Shown piece by piece: positions 32,837 to 42,470 of a stretch of 64,000 nt of DNA. Both the position numbers and the translations under genes were made by a program. The stretch lies in NCBI GenBank assembly GCA_029339195.1, contig JAPTJF010000314.1, positions 1-64,000 on the forward strand, given 5' to 3'. Each line of letters starts with the position of its first letter. The first letter of the stretch is position 1. Origin of the DNA: Micractinium sp. NFX-FRZ. Taxonomy: Eukaryota; Chlorophyta; Trebouxiophyceae; Chlorellales; Chlorellaceae. A model generated the notes under the pieces. The model was not told the origin of the DNA and did no database searches. It saw only the letters and a list, made by a program, of their open reading frames with translations.

Positions 32837-35347
32837 TCATTCCTGCTGCTCCTGCGCCTGCTGGCGGCGGCTGGCACGCTGCGCCGTGTGCTGCGCCGGC
32901 TTGTCGGCCGCCTGCTGGCGCTGCACCTGCCTGCCTGGGTTGTGCGACAGCTCCCCCAGCACCCTGGCGCGCGCCGCCTCCTGCCTATGCATCTCATCAG
33001 CCGCCTGCCGTGCTGCCCGGCGCGTCAAACGCCGGCGAGTTGGGGCAGCAACAGGTGGGGGGACGTTGTTCTCCCCCACCTCCTCCCCCGCCAGCGCTGG
33101 GACCTCCGGCTGGGCTGCACCTGCCGCAGCAGCTGCTGCCGCAGCCGCGGCAGCCACAGCGGGCGCTCCGCGAGGGGCCAGACCTGCGCCGGCAGCCGCT
33201 TGCACAACCGCTTGCTGAGGCAGGGATCCCTCAGGCTGGGCAGCAGGTGCCGGGGCCCAGGCATCATCCTCATGCCGCACCCCCTGTATCCTGACCGGGC
33301 GCTCCTGCTGCGCATTCTCAGGACGCCCTATGCCACCAGGGGCACCCATGCGGTCCTGCCGATGCTCAGCAGCAGCAGGCGCAGGGGCATCCTGGCCCTG
33401 GTCCTGCTGAGGCTGAGCTCCAGCCCCTGCTGCAGCTGCCACAAGGGCCCTGCCCGCGTGACGACGCCTGATACGTGCAGCAGCTTGCTCTGCCCGCTGC
33501 AGCGCCTGGAGCTGCCTGCGAGCAATGCGGTCAAGCTCAGCCTCCACCCCGTCATCATCTGCCAGCAGCTCTGGCAAGTCATTGTCCTCATCAGAGTCAG
33601 AGTCCGCCACTTGGGCCGGTGGCTGGCGTGGGTGGTGGTTTCGCCTCAGAGCATCCTGCACAGCCGGACGCTCCTCGTGCGCAGCGGGGGCAGCTGCCGG
33701 AGGGGCCGGTGGCGCAGGCACTGCCAGCACTGCCGCGTGGGCTGCTGCCCGCTGCGCCTGCAGATGCCTCCTTATCTCCGCACCGCCCACAGCAGCAGGC
33801 GCTGGCGCTGGCGCAGGATTTGCTGCTGCTCCGCGGACTCGCTCCATCCGCTGCATCACTTGCTCTATCAGCGCCTGCTGCTGCTGCGCCTGCTGCAGCA
33901 TCCCGAGGTTCACTCCCATAGCGCCAGCTCCAGCAGCGCCGCCAGCTGGGCGGCGCACCAGGCCTTCCAGGCCCCCAAAGATGCCTGCCAGACGGTCAGC
34001 GTCAAACCACAGCGGCAGCTCGCCACCAAGCCTGCCAGCGCCCCAGCCGCCGGCGGCCGCATCGGCATTGCCAGCAGCAAAGGCGGCAGCAGCCGCCTCC
34101 CGGCAGTCCTCCTCAGCCGCCCACTGCTCAAAGTCGGGCAACGGGGCAACCAAGGGGATGGGGTGCTCCGCACGCAGCCTGTCAGGCGCGTCTGGCAGCG
34201 GGCCCAGCATCTCTTCCTGGTGCTGGGACAGGTTGAGCGTCGCCAGCCGCCGCAGCTGCGCAGCGCGCTGCTTCTGCGCGGCAGCAGTCCAGGCCTGCGC
34301 TGTCTGGCTGTACTGCTCGCTGACGGCGTGCCAGCGGCATGCGGCGCTGTGGAAGCGCTGGCGCTGCGCCAGGCGCGTCGCCGGGGGCAGCTCCATGCCG
34401 TGCAGCTGGTGGTGTGCGTCTGCGGCCTGGAAGCGTGCGTCTGCCAGCTGGCCGCGCAGCTCTGCCAGCCTCGTCTTGGCAGCTGCCGCCTCTGCGCCTG
34501 CCGCCTCAGCAGCGGAGTCGGCCTCGCGGTACACGTTGGCCATCTCGTGCAGCAGCAGCGCCTCTGCCAACAGCCTCTGCTCGCGTGCAGTCTGCAGGGA
34601 GGCAGGGTGGGGTTTGGGAGGGCGAAAGCGAGGCACTTAGGGAGGGGCGTTACAACCAGGTGGTATGGCGCATACACAGACGGAAAGCTAGGCAGCGCAC
34701 AGTGCCAGCCCCACCCCTCAGCTGCAGCAGTCCAGTCACAAAAGCTTCGCCAGTCTGCTGCCCGCTCGTCTCCTGTTGCAGACCGCCCGCAGCACCCAGC
34801 AAAACAACCTCGTCAGCCCAGCCTCCCGTGCTCCCCCCTGCCGCCTTGCACTGCTGTGCCTGGCCTCACCTCCAGACGGATGTGACGCTCCTCGGCTGCA
34901 TCAATGTCCGCCACCAGCTGCCAGCACCCAAAGTACTCGGCCTCAGCTCGCAGCTCCCGCCGAGCGGTGGCGTCCGGGGGTACCGGGGCGGCACCGTCCC
35001 GCATGAAAGCCAGGATGGAGCGGAAGTGCGTGGGGTCCCTGCGCCATGTTGGTGGGAGGGAGGAAATCAGGTATGGAAATCTAGCCAAGCTGTGCAGAAG
35101 CCGAAGTTGCCTCTGGCGGCCCCAACCGCCGCTGCTGCCGCTGCCGCCCGCCAGTTTCGAAGCCCGCTGCCGCTATCTGGCGCGCTATCACCCACCGGTC
35201 GATGAAAACGTGCCCCTCATCGTCCAGGGCGCCCGGCTGCATCGCCCCGCTGAACATTCCGCTCAACAGAGAGCCGGGACGGCTGGCCAGCGTCTGCTTG
35301 AGGCATGTGAACAAGAAACCGCCCACAGACAGAGTAACAATCTCCAT
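32837..35347 (-). CDS. T1/KCTD-type BTB protein with coiled-coil tail, copy 2
   Basis: Three exons in transcript order: 35347-35196, 35038-34870, 34591-32837; 691 residues. Exons 1 and 2 have the same lengths (152, 169) and phases as in copy 1, and the domain is nearly the same ('LSVGGFLFTCLKQTLASRPGS', 'FIDRDPTHFRSILAFMRDG', 'AEAEYFGCWQLVADIDAAEE'). The long third exon starts with the conserved helical segment 'TAREQRLLAEALLLHEMANV', continues with 'AEHPIPLVAPLPDFEQWAAEE' shared with copy 1, and has an acidic patch ('DSDSDEDNDLPELLADDDG') followed by a predicted coiled coil. It ends in a basic, Gln-rich tail ('RRRLTRRAARQAADEMHRQE'). This is the intact member of the pair. Confidence 0.8.
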
Positions 35348-35841
35348 TGCGAAAGAGGTATCGAATTGGTCGCTTGAAGGCGGTTGGGTGCGATGAAGTG
35401 CACCTGCCGTCGCCGCCACCTGTCAGCGCATGTGCCGCTCTTCATTTGGTGCACACTTACATGGTTGCCTCAAAACTGGTATGTAACACATGCAGCAACA
35501 GTAAGCAAAACAGGCGCATGGCGCAGCATGCACAGGCATCAAAACTTCCGTGCAGATAGGGGTCATGACCCGCGCACACTAGGCAGAGAGAGCTGGCTGG
35601 CGGCACCCGCCAGGCCGAGCCAAGCAAGAGGTGCGGGCAGCCGGCGCTGGCAGGCTCATCACATGTTCATTCACTTATCATCTCTCTCTCTTGAGCCCAC
35701 CCGCAAGCAGTGGCCACCGCAGCAAGCCGTTGCTGCTGCAGCTGCCTCGGTGCCGCCAGCGGGCGGGCCCAGCATTCAGCGGGGTTGCCGGCCGCGCGCC
35801 GCGCACTCCGTTTCGGGTTCAACCACCAGGTGTGCCTCGCT
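35348..35841. other. Intergenic region upstream of BTB copy 2
   Basis: Short promoter for BTB copy 2 and 3' UTR of the first SnoaL-like gene, which appears to end close to the BTB start. No supported ORF. Confidence 0.5.
35457..35461 (-). terminator. TGTAA poly(A) signal, SnoaL-like gene 1
   Basis: TGTAA on the minus strand about 380 bases after the stop at 35842, and only about 110 bases before the next start codon. Confidence 0.45.
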
Positions 35842-38525
35842 TCAGGCGAGGCGCTGCAGGCGCAGGTCCCGGAAGCCCCCCTCCTCCGCCATCTTGCGCT
35901 CCCCGACCTCGTCCAGGTCCTCGGCAAAAGCAGAGCGGTACACTGCAGTACAGGGGGCGGGGCAAAAGCGACCAGGCTTTTGTTGAAGCAGGCTCCTCGA
36001 GCCCTGGCTTGTTTTCGATGGTGACACAAAAATGGGAGGAGATGGAAGGCCCTCGGCGATCGCGTAGCGGAGCACTGCACATAGACGGGCGGTCAGAAGC
36101 GAGGCGTGTGGGACGATCACAGGGCCTTCAAGGCAGGGGGGGCTCGCAGGCAAGCGCAGCACGGTGCACGTGTACAAACACGAGTGCAACAAGTGCAGAG
36201 GAGCTAGGGTGGAGCAGAGCATTTGGGTGCAGAGCGCGGGCTGGTGGCACGAGCTGCTCTGCACCGCACTGCTCTGCCCCGCAGGCCCCAGTCCCGCCCA
36301 CCCAGCATCCCCCCAGCCACACAAACACCGCCCCTCAGCAGGCGCACAGTTGCCTCTCCCGAGCCGCAAGCAGCCGCACGCCTCCCACCCAGCACGCAGC
36401 ACCCACCAAGGGATGTCCTTGATGCGTGCCGGCCGTAACTGCCCTTGATGGGTGCACGCCATACCCACCCACACAAGGTCCCCTTTCCACCATTCTACAA
36501 CAGCTGGAACCTTTCTCAACACTAGGAATCCAATACAGGCAGCACCCATCTCACCGAGGATCTCCGTGATGCGGCTGCGGTCGTGGTTGAACTTGAAGGT
36601 GTTGGTGCCCTCAAAATTTGAGGCGTGGTGGGTGGGCTTGTGGTGGTGATACTCGCCCAGGTTGGTCGCGCTGCAGCGGGGGGAGGGCCGGGGAGCAAGA
36701 GAACACAGTAATTGTCAGCACCCACAAACAGTGGTGGGTGGGAATGCAATGGGGTGGCGCTGCGGCGGGGGGGAGGGTGGGAGGGGCGGGATGGAGTGCA
36801 ATTTGCCAGCAACTTGAAAGTAATGAGACCGGTCATGTGCCGGTAATCAGGTGGTAACCACCCAGGTCTGTGGCGCTGCAGTGCAGGAAGGTACAACAGG
36901 ACCAGATGTGTCAGCACCCACGCCGTGGTGGGTGGGATTGTGATGGATGTGCTGGCAGGGTGTCAGTGGTGGGTAAATGGTGACAGTTGGGCCCAGGCAG
37001 GTGCTGCTGTGGGAAGGAGGGAGGGGAGCATTGTGCAGTGCACGCACCCACACAGCAAGAATGCGCTGGCTTGTGGTGCTGGCCGTCACCCAGGATGGTG
37101 GCGCTGCTTGGGAAGCAGGACCGCAAACAAGGGAGGTTGGGGAAGGGGGCCGGGGAAAAGGGCGCGTGCAAGAGGCCGTCATCTGCCGCCATGTGCAGCA
37201 CCCAGGCGTCCCGCACCCAGTGCACCCACCCATCCAATCACCTGCGCCAATCACCCGCGCGCGTCCTGCTCCCCAGCATTCCTCCCTCCTCCTGCCACCT
37301 GCCTCTTGGCAGCCCAGAGACAACGCCACTCCTGCGAATTGCTGGATGGAAACCATGCCACCCCCCAGAGCGGGCCGGCCGGTGTTTTTACCTCACCTGC
37401 CGCGGTACGACACCATCAGCGAGTTTGTGTCCACAGTGGCATACTGGTCCACCTGGCCGGGAGGTGCAGGGGGCGGTGCGGGGGGGCAGCGTAAGAGGGG
37501 CCAACCAGCTGGCTTGGCCCCGCCTCCACACACACATCAGGAGGGCCGTGTTCAGGCCAGACAGCTCCCCTCCCGTTCCCTAGCCACCACCCTTACCCAA
37601 ACCAGCTGCATGCCACACAGACAGCAGCAGCTGCAGGCGGGGCCCACCTCCACCCAAAAGTCGGGGAAGGCTGTGTTGAGGTCGGACAGGTAGTGGCGCA
37701 TGCCCTCAATGCCCACGGTGGGGTGCGTAGGGTCCCACACCTGTGGGGAGAGCGGTAGCGGTGCATGGGGCGTAGGCAAAAAGGGAGGCACGGGGTGAGG
37801 GGCAGAGGCAAAGAGGGAATGGCGAGGCAGGGGGAAAGGTGGAGCAGGGGAAGGGGGTGAGGGGCGGCGAGGGGCGGCCGAGGTGCCAGCGGGGCGAGCA
37901 CAGGCAGGCAGCCAGCCGCCCGGCGACAACACTGGACCGCCACCGCACTACGGCGGTGCACATGTCCCACGAACCCATCGCGTCGTCGTTTGTCGGCTGT
38001 CACCACCATCTGCACACTGTGCACCACTGGAAATAAAGAAACTAACTAAAGTGCAGGCCTCACCACGTCCTTGTGCACCACGTCGTCAGCAAAGATGGTG
38101 TCTGCCAGCTCAGCCTTCTTGTTGGTCAGATAGTCAATGAGGTAGGCGTGCGCCAGCTCAACCATCTGCTTCACGCGCCTGCAGATGGGGTGGGTGCCAC
38201 GGAACGCCAAACAACAAGCGCTCGAGGAAAGGTGAGGCTGGGTGTGTTTGGTGGAGGGTGGCAGCTGGGGGGCGGGGGACGGCAGAAACAGGCGGCAAAC
38301 AAGTCGAAAAGGTGTGGGGTGGTGCCAGCCGTGCTTAAATCAAGGTGCCATGTCAAATGAATCGCAACGAGGTGGACGTTGCGCTCACCAGTCCTGGATC
38401 TGCTCTGTCTGGCGGAAGGCCTGCACGACGAGGCGGGTGCCGGGTCGAGCCGCCGGCGCCGCCGCCGCTCGCGCTGTGCGCCAAGCCAGGCGTGGTGTGA
38501 AGCTAGATGTGTTCCGCAGGGCCAT
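35842..38525 (-). CDS. Plastid-targeted SnoaL/NTF2-fold protein 1
   Basis: Six exons in transcript order: 38525-38389, 38178-38064, 37740-37648, 37452-37397, 36670-36555, 35942-35842; 205 residues. An ATG at 38603 would add 26 residues. The start 'MALRNTSSFTPRLAW' with Ser, Arg and Ala and no acidic residue looks like a chloroplast transit peptide. The mature part fits the SnoaL-like (NTF2) fold: 'VELAHAYLIDYLTNKKAELADTIFADDVV', then 'HPTVGIEGMRHYLSDLNTAFP', 'VDTNSLMVSYRG', a His-rich strand 'GEYHHHKPTHHASNFEG', and 'TNTFKFNHDRSRITEI'. SnoaL-like proteins are small cyclase or isomerase-type enzymes or binding proteins; the substrate is unknown. It differs from genes 2 and 3 by the His cluster and by having exons 3 and 4 fused. 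Intron 4 holds two decayed copies of exon 5. Confidence 0.72.
36837..36885 (-). repeat. Relic 1 of SnoaL-1 exon 5
   Basis: An acceptor (CACTGCAG) at 36876 is followed on the minus strand by 'SATDLGGYHL', then ITGT and a stop. The functional exon at 36670 reads 'SATNLGEYHHHKPTHH'. Confidence 0.75.
37060..37115 (-). repeat. Relic 2 of SnoaL-1 exon 5
   Basis: An acceptor (AAGCAG) at about 37105 is followed by 'SATILGDGQHHKPAHS', a second decayed copy of exon 5. The three exon starts lie at 36670, 36875 and 37104, about 205 and 229 bases apart, and the intronic sequence after each ('CAGCACCCAC', 'GTGGTGGGTGGG') is repeated too. Confidence 0.75.
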
Positions 38526-38603
38526 GGTAGCTCGCCGGGCTGCCGAGCTGCTGCCGGGCCGCGTCGCCGTCGCGGAACATGACGCCGCCGAAAGCGAGAC
38601 CAT

Positions 38604-39317
38604 CGCCTGCGCGGTACAGTGTCGGAGGGTGCTGCTTCGAGTGTAGACGTGGATCTGCGAGTGTGGTTAGGGTCCGAGGCGAACGCAGCGCGGGGTCATA
38701 TCGGCCAGCATCCCACAGCGGCGATCTGCCGCCACGTCAGAGCGGCATGGCGGAGGCTCACCAGGTGGGGCCCTGGATACAGCCTGCTCCACCGCATTCT
38801 CCTGGCTTCACGTCCATTTCACCAGTTACATCAATAGATACACACGGTACACAGTCAGTCTAAACACCCCGGTCGAGCGGGGCCGCTCTCTGCAAGGTGT
38901 GCTGGCCGACCGGCGGGGGGAAGGCCGCAGCTCCAGGAAAGCCGGGGCGCGCCCGCAGAGGGAAGCACAGAGCACCAAAACTTATTCGCCATCACAGGAG
39001 GATCAAGGACTGGGGTTTAGGGAGGCGCACATAGAAAAAGGAAAAAGTGAGGGGCGCGACATCCAAGAGGTGAGGCAAGGAATGAAAACGTCGCGCCCGA
39101 AAACTCGTAGCCAGGAACCACTCCCGCTTAAGTAGGGGGCTGCACAGCAACCGGACAGTAAGGGCCCAGCCCGCCGTGCCTCTGCAGCACAACTGCTGTG
39201 GGTGGCATGTCAGCCGCCCGGAATCTCTCCGCACTGCCCTGGGTGCCGGCGGGCCGGCGCTGCCCTGGGCATCTGGCTGCTCGCGAGCAGCTGGCTGGTC
39301 AGCGTCTGCTGCACCGC
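38604..39317. other. Intergenic region between SnoaL-like genes 1 and 2
   Basis: Promoter of gene 1 and 3' UTR of gene 2. Contains the TGTAA site at 38826. No supported ORF. Confidence 0.5.
38826..38830 (-). terminator. TGTAA poly(A) signal, SnoaL-like gene 2
   Basis: TGTAA on the minus strand about 490 bases after the gene 2 stop. Confidence 0.45.
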
Positions 39318-41505
39318 TCAGGGCATCTGGCCGCGCTGCGCCTGCTGTGTTGCCTCCACGCGTGCCGACGCCTCAGCCAGCTTCTTGCGCTCCTCGTGCC
39401 CCTGGGCGCCCAGCCAGTTGGAGCGGTACACTGCGGAGGTGGGGCGGGGCAGGCGGGGCAGCCAAGGGGGCGGGCAGGGTGAGAGGAGGGCAGCGCGGCA
39501 GGCAGCCAAGGATGGCCTTCTGCGCGCCTCTTCCCACTCTGCTGCGCCCCCCAAAACCCGCCACCAAATCACTCATGCACTCACCCTGCACCTCCTTGAT
39601 CTTGGTGGCGTCGTCGTTGAAAATGAAGAGATCCACGCCCTGCAGCCACAAGAAGGGGGGACCACGCGGTGGGCAGGTGATGCAGGTGAGGGCCGGCAGG
39701 CACCCACCCTGCCCTGCGCCTGCTCCCGCCCTCCACCTCCTCTCATGCCCTGCCCGCCTCCACCATTGCCCCCGCAAGCAAGCACAAAGGGGGGCCCCCA
39801 CCCAGCATGCCAGTGGCTCACAAAGAACTTGGGGGTCTTGGCGGACACGCGCCCCTCAAAGGACACAAACATGGACTTGTTGTCCACAAAGCCGTAGGTC
39901 ATGGGCCGCACCTGCAGCGCACAAGTGCGGGGGGCGGTGGGGAGGGGCGGCAGGCTCAGGCAAGGGGGTAGGTGCGGGGAGCCGGGGGCAGGCGGCGGGT
40001 GGGGCGGGCATGCCCGGAAAGACTCCACCACAGCCGCCGCTCCTTCATACCCATGCCTCTCGAAAAAAACTCCCCGTCCCCCGCACTCACGTTGCAAACA
40101 AGGCAGCTTTTGTGCGGCAAGCGTGGCGGCAAACGGGAAGGGACAGGGCAGCTGGTCCCTGCGCACCCCCCATGTCGTCCTGCCTGCCGTTCCACATCCC
40201 CCCCGCGATCCCCTCCTTTATGCCCTGCCCAGCGGCTCACATAGTATTCGGGGTAGGTCTTGTGCAGCTCCGTGAGGTACGTCTCGTACTCCTGCAGGCG
40301 GTACAGGTGCGGCACAGGGTTGGACGGGCGGTAGGTGTGAGAAGAACACACGTGGTATTGCGCATGGGATTTGAGCGCAGGGGAACGAGCGCAGGTGGCA
40401 GCTGCGCAGCTCGGTGCGGCGCGCGTGCACTTGCGCGCGCATGCGGTACGTGGGAGGCACACGGGGGCCTGGGAGGCAGGCGCGAGTGGGGAGGGCCTCA
40501 CCGCATGGGTGGGGCAGGCAAGGCAGAAGCAGCATGCTGTGCCCTGCCTTACGCCTACCGCTGCACGCCGTCAACCCTGCCTCCCACGGCTGCCACCCCC
40601 AGCTCCCCACCCACGCACCTTCATGCCCACGCGGCCAATGTTACGGACCTGCACCGTTTGGGAGGCGGGGGGCGGGCGGGGGGCGCAGCATGATGTGGTG
40701 TCAGCCACGTGGCCAGCAGCAAACAGCACAGCAGAGCAGCAGGTGCGCACCCCTCTGGCCATCCCAGCCGCCCTTCCACGCTGCCGGCCACGTGCCGCCG
40801 ACCCCGCATGCACCCACACACCCACCCGCACGCCAACACCACACATGCCTTTCTACCACCTGCGCGCGCACACACACACACACACAGGCCCTGCCCCCTC
40901 ACCCGCCACACGTATGCGTCCCTGGCATTGTCAAACGCACACACATCCCACCCCCCGGGGGCCGCTGCCTCCCTCACCATGTCCTTGTGTGAGATGGAGG
41001 GGTCCAGGATCTTGGACATGAGGGACATGTCCCCCTGGGTCAGCAGCTGGTCAAAGTATTCGTGGATCAAGTTGACCATCTGCGGGTGGTGCGGGTGAGG
41101 AGGCAGTCGGGTTTGTTGCATGGCTTGCTGGCGGGTTGATCGCAGAGGAAAGTGGGGTGGAGAGGACGCCCCGGCGAGGGAGGTGGGCGCCGGGAGGAGG
41201 CGCCCAGGACGAGGCGGCATGGCTCCACAAGAGAACACACCAGCAGACATCGCATGCCTTTGCAAGCTAGGCGGCGGGAGTCTCACCCGAATGACGTGCT
41301 GCTGCTGCGGCGCGCCAACCACGGGGCTAGAGGCTGCGCCCGCGCCGTTGCCCTCCTCCGCCGCCACCCGCAGGCACCGCCGCTGCTGTGGCCGCACCGC
41401 AGCCGCACGCTGCTGCTTCGCTTGCTGCGCATGACGGGGTAGCGTCCGGGAGGCGACAAAGGGCACGGCTGCCACCGTTGCTGCGAGTGATGCCGACATA
41501 GCCAC
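39318..41505 (-). CDS. Plastid-targeted SnoaL/NTF2-fold protein 2
   Basis: Seven exons in transcript order: 41505-41287, 41079-40978, 40648-40619, 40291-40241, 39911-39822, 39639-39585, 39430-39318; 219 residues. The first exon codes a Ser/Ala/Arg/Gln-rich transit peptide ('MAMSASLAATVAAVPFVASR'). The mature domain reads 'MVNLIHEYFDQLLTQGDMSL', 'LDPSISHKDM', 'EYETYLTELHKTYPEYY', 'VDNKSMFVSFEGRVSAKTP', 'GVDLFIFNDDATKIKEV', ending in 'VYRSNWLGAQGHEERKK'. This is the same fold and exon plan as gene 3, including a micro-exon of 30 bases ('VRNIGRVGMK'). A second possible start two codons later (MSAS) cannot be excluded. Substrate unknown. Confidence 0.75.
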
Positions 41506-42470
41506 TGGGTGGGTGTGCGGTTTGTGGGTTACGGGCAGGGGGCAGATGCTTGCAAGGCGTTCAGCGAGCTTGGGATCCGCGCGATGGAGCCGTTATAGGC
41601 CGATCCTGCTGCGCTTGGGTGTCGTGCGTCACCCTGCTGCGCCCCAGCAGATGCTGCTTGCAGGCCTCCCCACGGGTAATCCTGACGTTCTCGGGCCACA
41701 GAGAGGTGTCGAGCACCTCTGGCGGGAACCCCGCACACGTCTGGGGCTCCCTCTTCGCCGCCGCCAACCCCGCCCCGCCGCTACGAGCAGTGCTCCCAAA
41801 ACCCCTGTCCCAGTCTCTTTCTGCCCAACTTGCCGGACACCCAAGTTGATCAAAAGTTGTCTGGGACGCAAAAGTGGTTTGCCTGGGCTGCAGCGGAGCT
41901 AAGCAGGCTGGCAGCTGGCGCTGGACCCGGTCAGACAACCTGCAGCCACACTTGCGGCTGCCACCACGTTGCCAGGCCGCTTCTCTGCCTGCATGCTTTG
42001 CCTGACACTGGCATTCATCACTGTCCATTTGTGCTTACAGAGGCTGTATGGGCCCTGCAGCAACAGACACATTGCTGTGCAATGTCACATAGTAGGTGGG
42101 ATGTGTGTCAACAAATCTAGCAACGTTGTTGTGGCATGTCTCGCAAAGTTCGCTAGGAAGCAAGGTTGATTTGGTGGTGCAGGTGCAGTCTGCTATCTAC
42201 GGCAATGGCAGTACCCGTCGCGCCAAAATCTGGTGGCGGTGCATGTCCCAAAACTGGTGCTTGCGTCTGAACAGGCAGGGCAGTGGGTGGGCCTCAAAAC
42301 TGGGGGAGCCGCATTCGTAGGAGCGGCGCACGGATGTCACTATCAGTATGCATGCTGCTGTGCTTCGTCCCTCGTCATCAACCAAGGGGAGCAGATGGCG
42401 GCGGCAGCATCTCGAATGTGACTGCCAAACACTCCTCTCTGCACCTCGGGGCCGGTCACGCGGGGCAAGG
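41506..42470. other. Intergenic region between SnoaL-like genes 2 and 3
   Basis: About 960 bases holding the promoter of gene 2 and the 3' UTR of gene 3 (poly(A) signal at 42035). Open frames such as 41561-42028 (-) show no recognisable protein. Confidence 0.5.
42035..42039 (-). terminator. TGTAA poly(A) signal, SnoaL-like gene 3
   Basis: TGTAA on the minus strand about 435 bases after the gene 3 stop, a spacing like that of genes 1 and 2. Confidence 0.45.

Noticed and set aside
32888..34885. 665-codon open frame on the plus strand
   Set aside because: It lies exactly antisense to the long exon of BTB copy 2. High GC and few stops explain it, and its translation has no domain.
36837..37115. 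Extra exons 5a and 5b of SnoaL-like gene 1
   Set aside because: One contains a stop and both have diverged from the family consensus, so they are listed as relics and not added to the gene model.
39176..40693. 505-codon open frame on the plus strand
   Set aside because: It crosses both exons and introns of the SnoaL-like gene 2 on the opposite strand and is a composition artefact.
40869..40886. (CA)n run
   Set aside because: Ordinary dinucleotide microsatellite in an intron.
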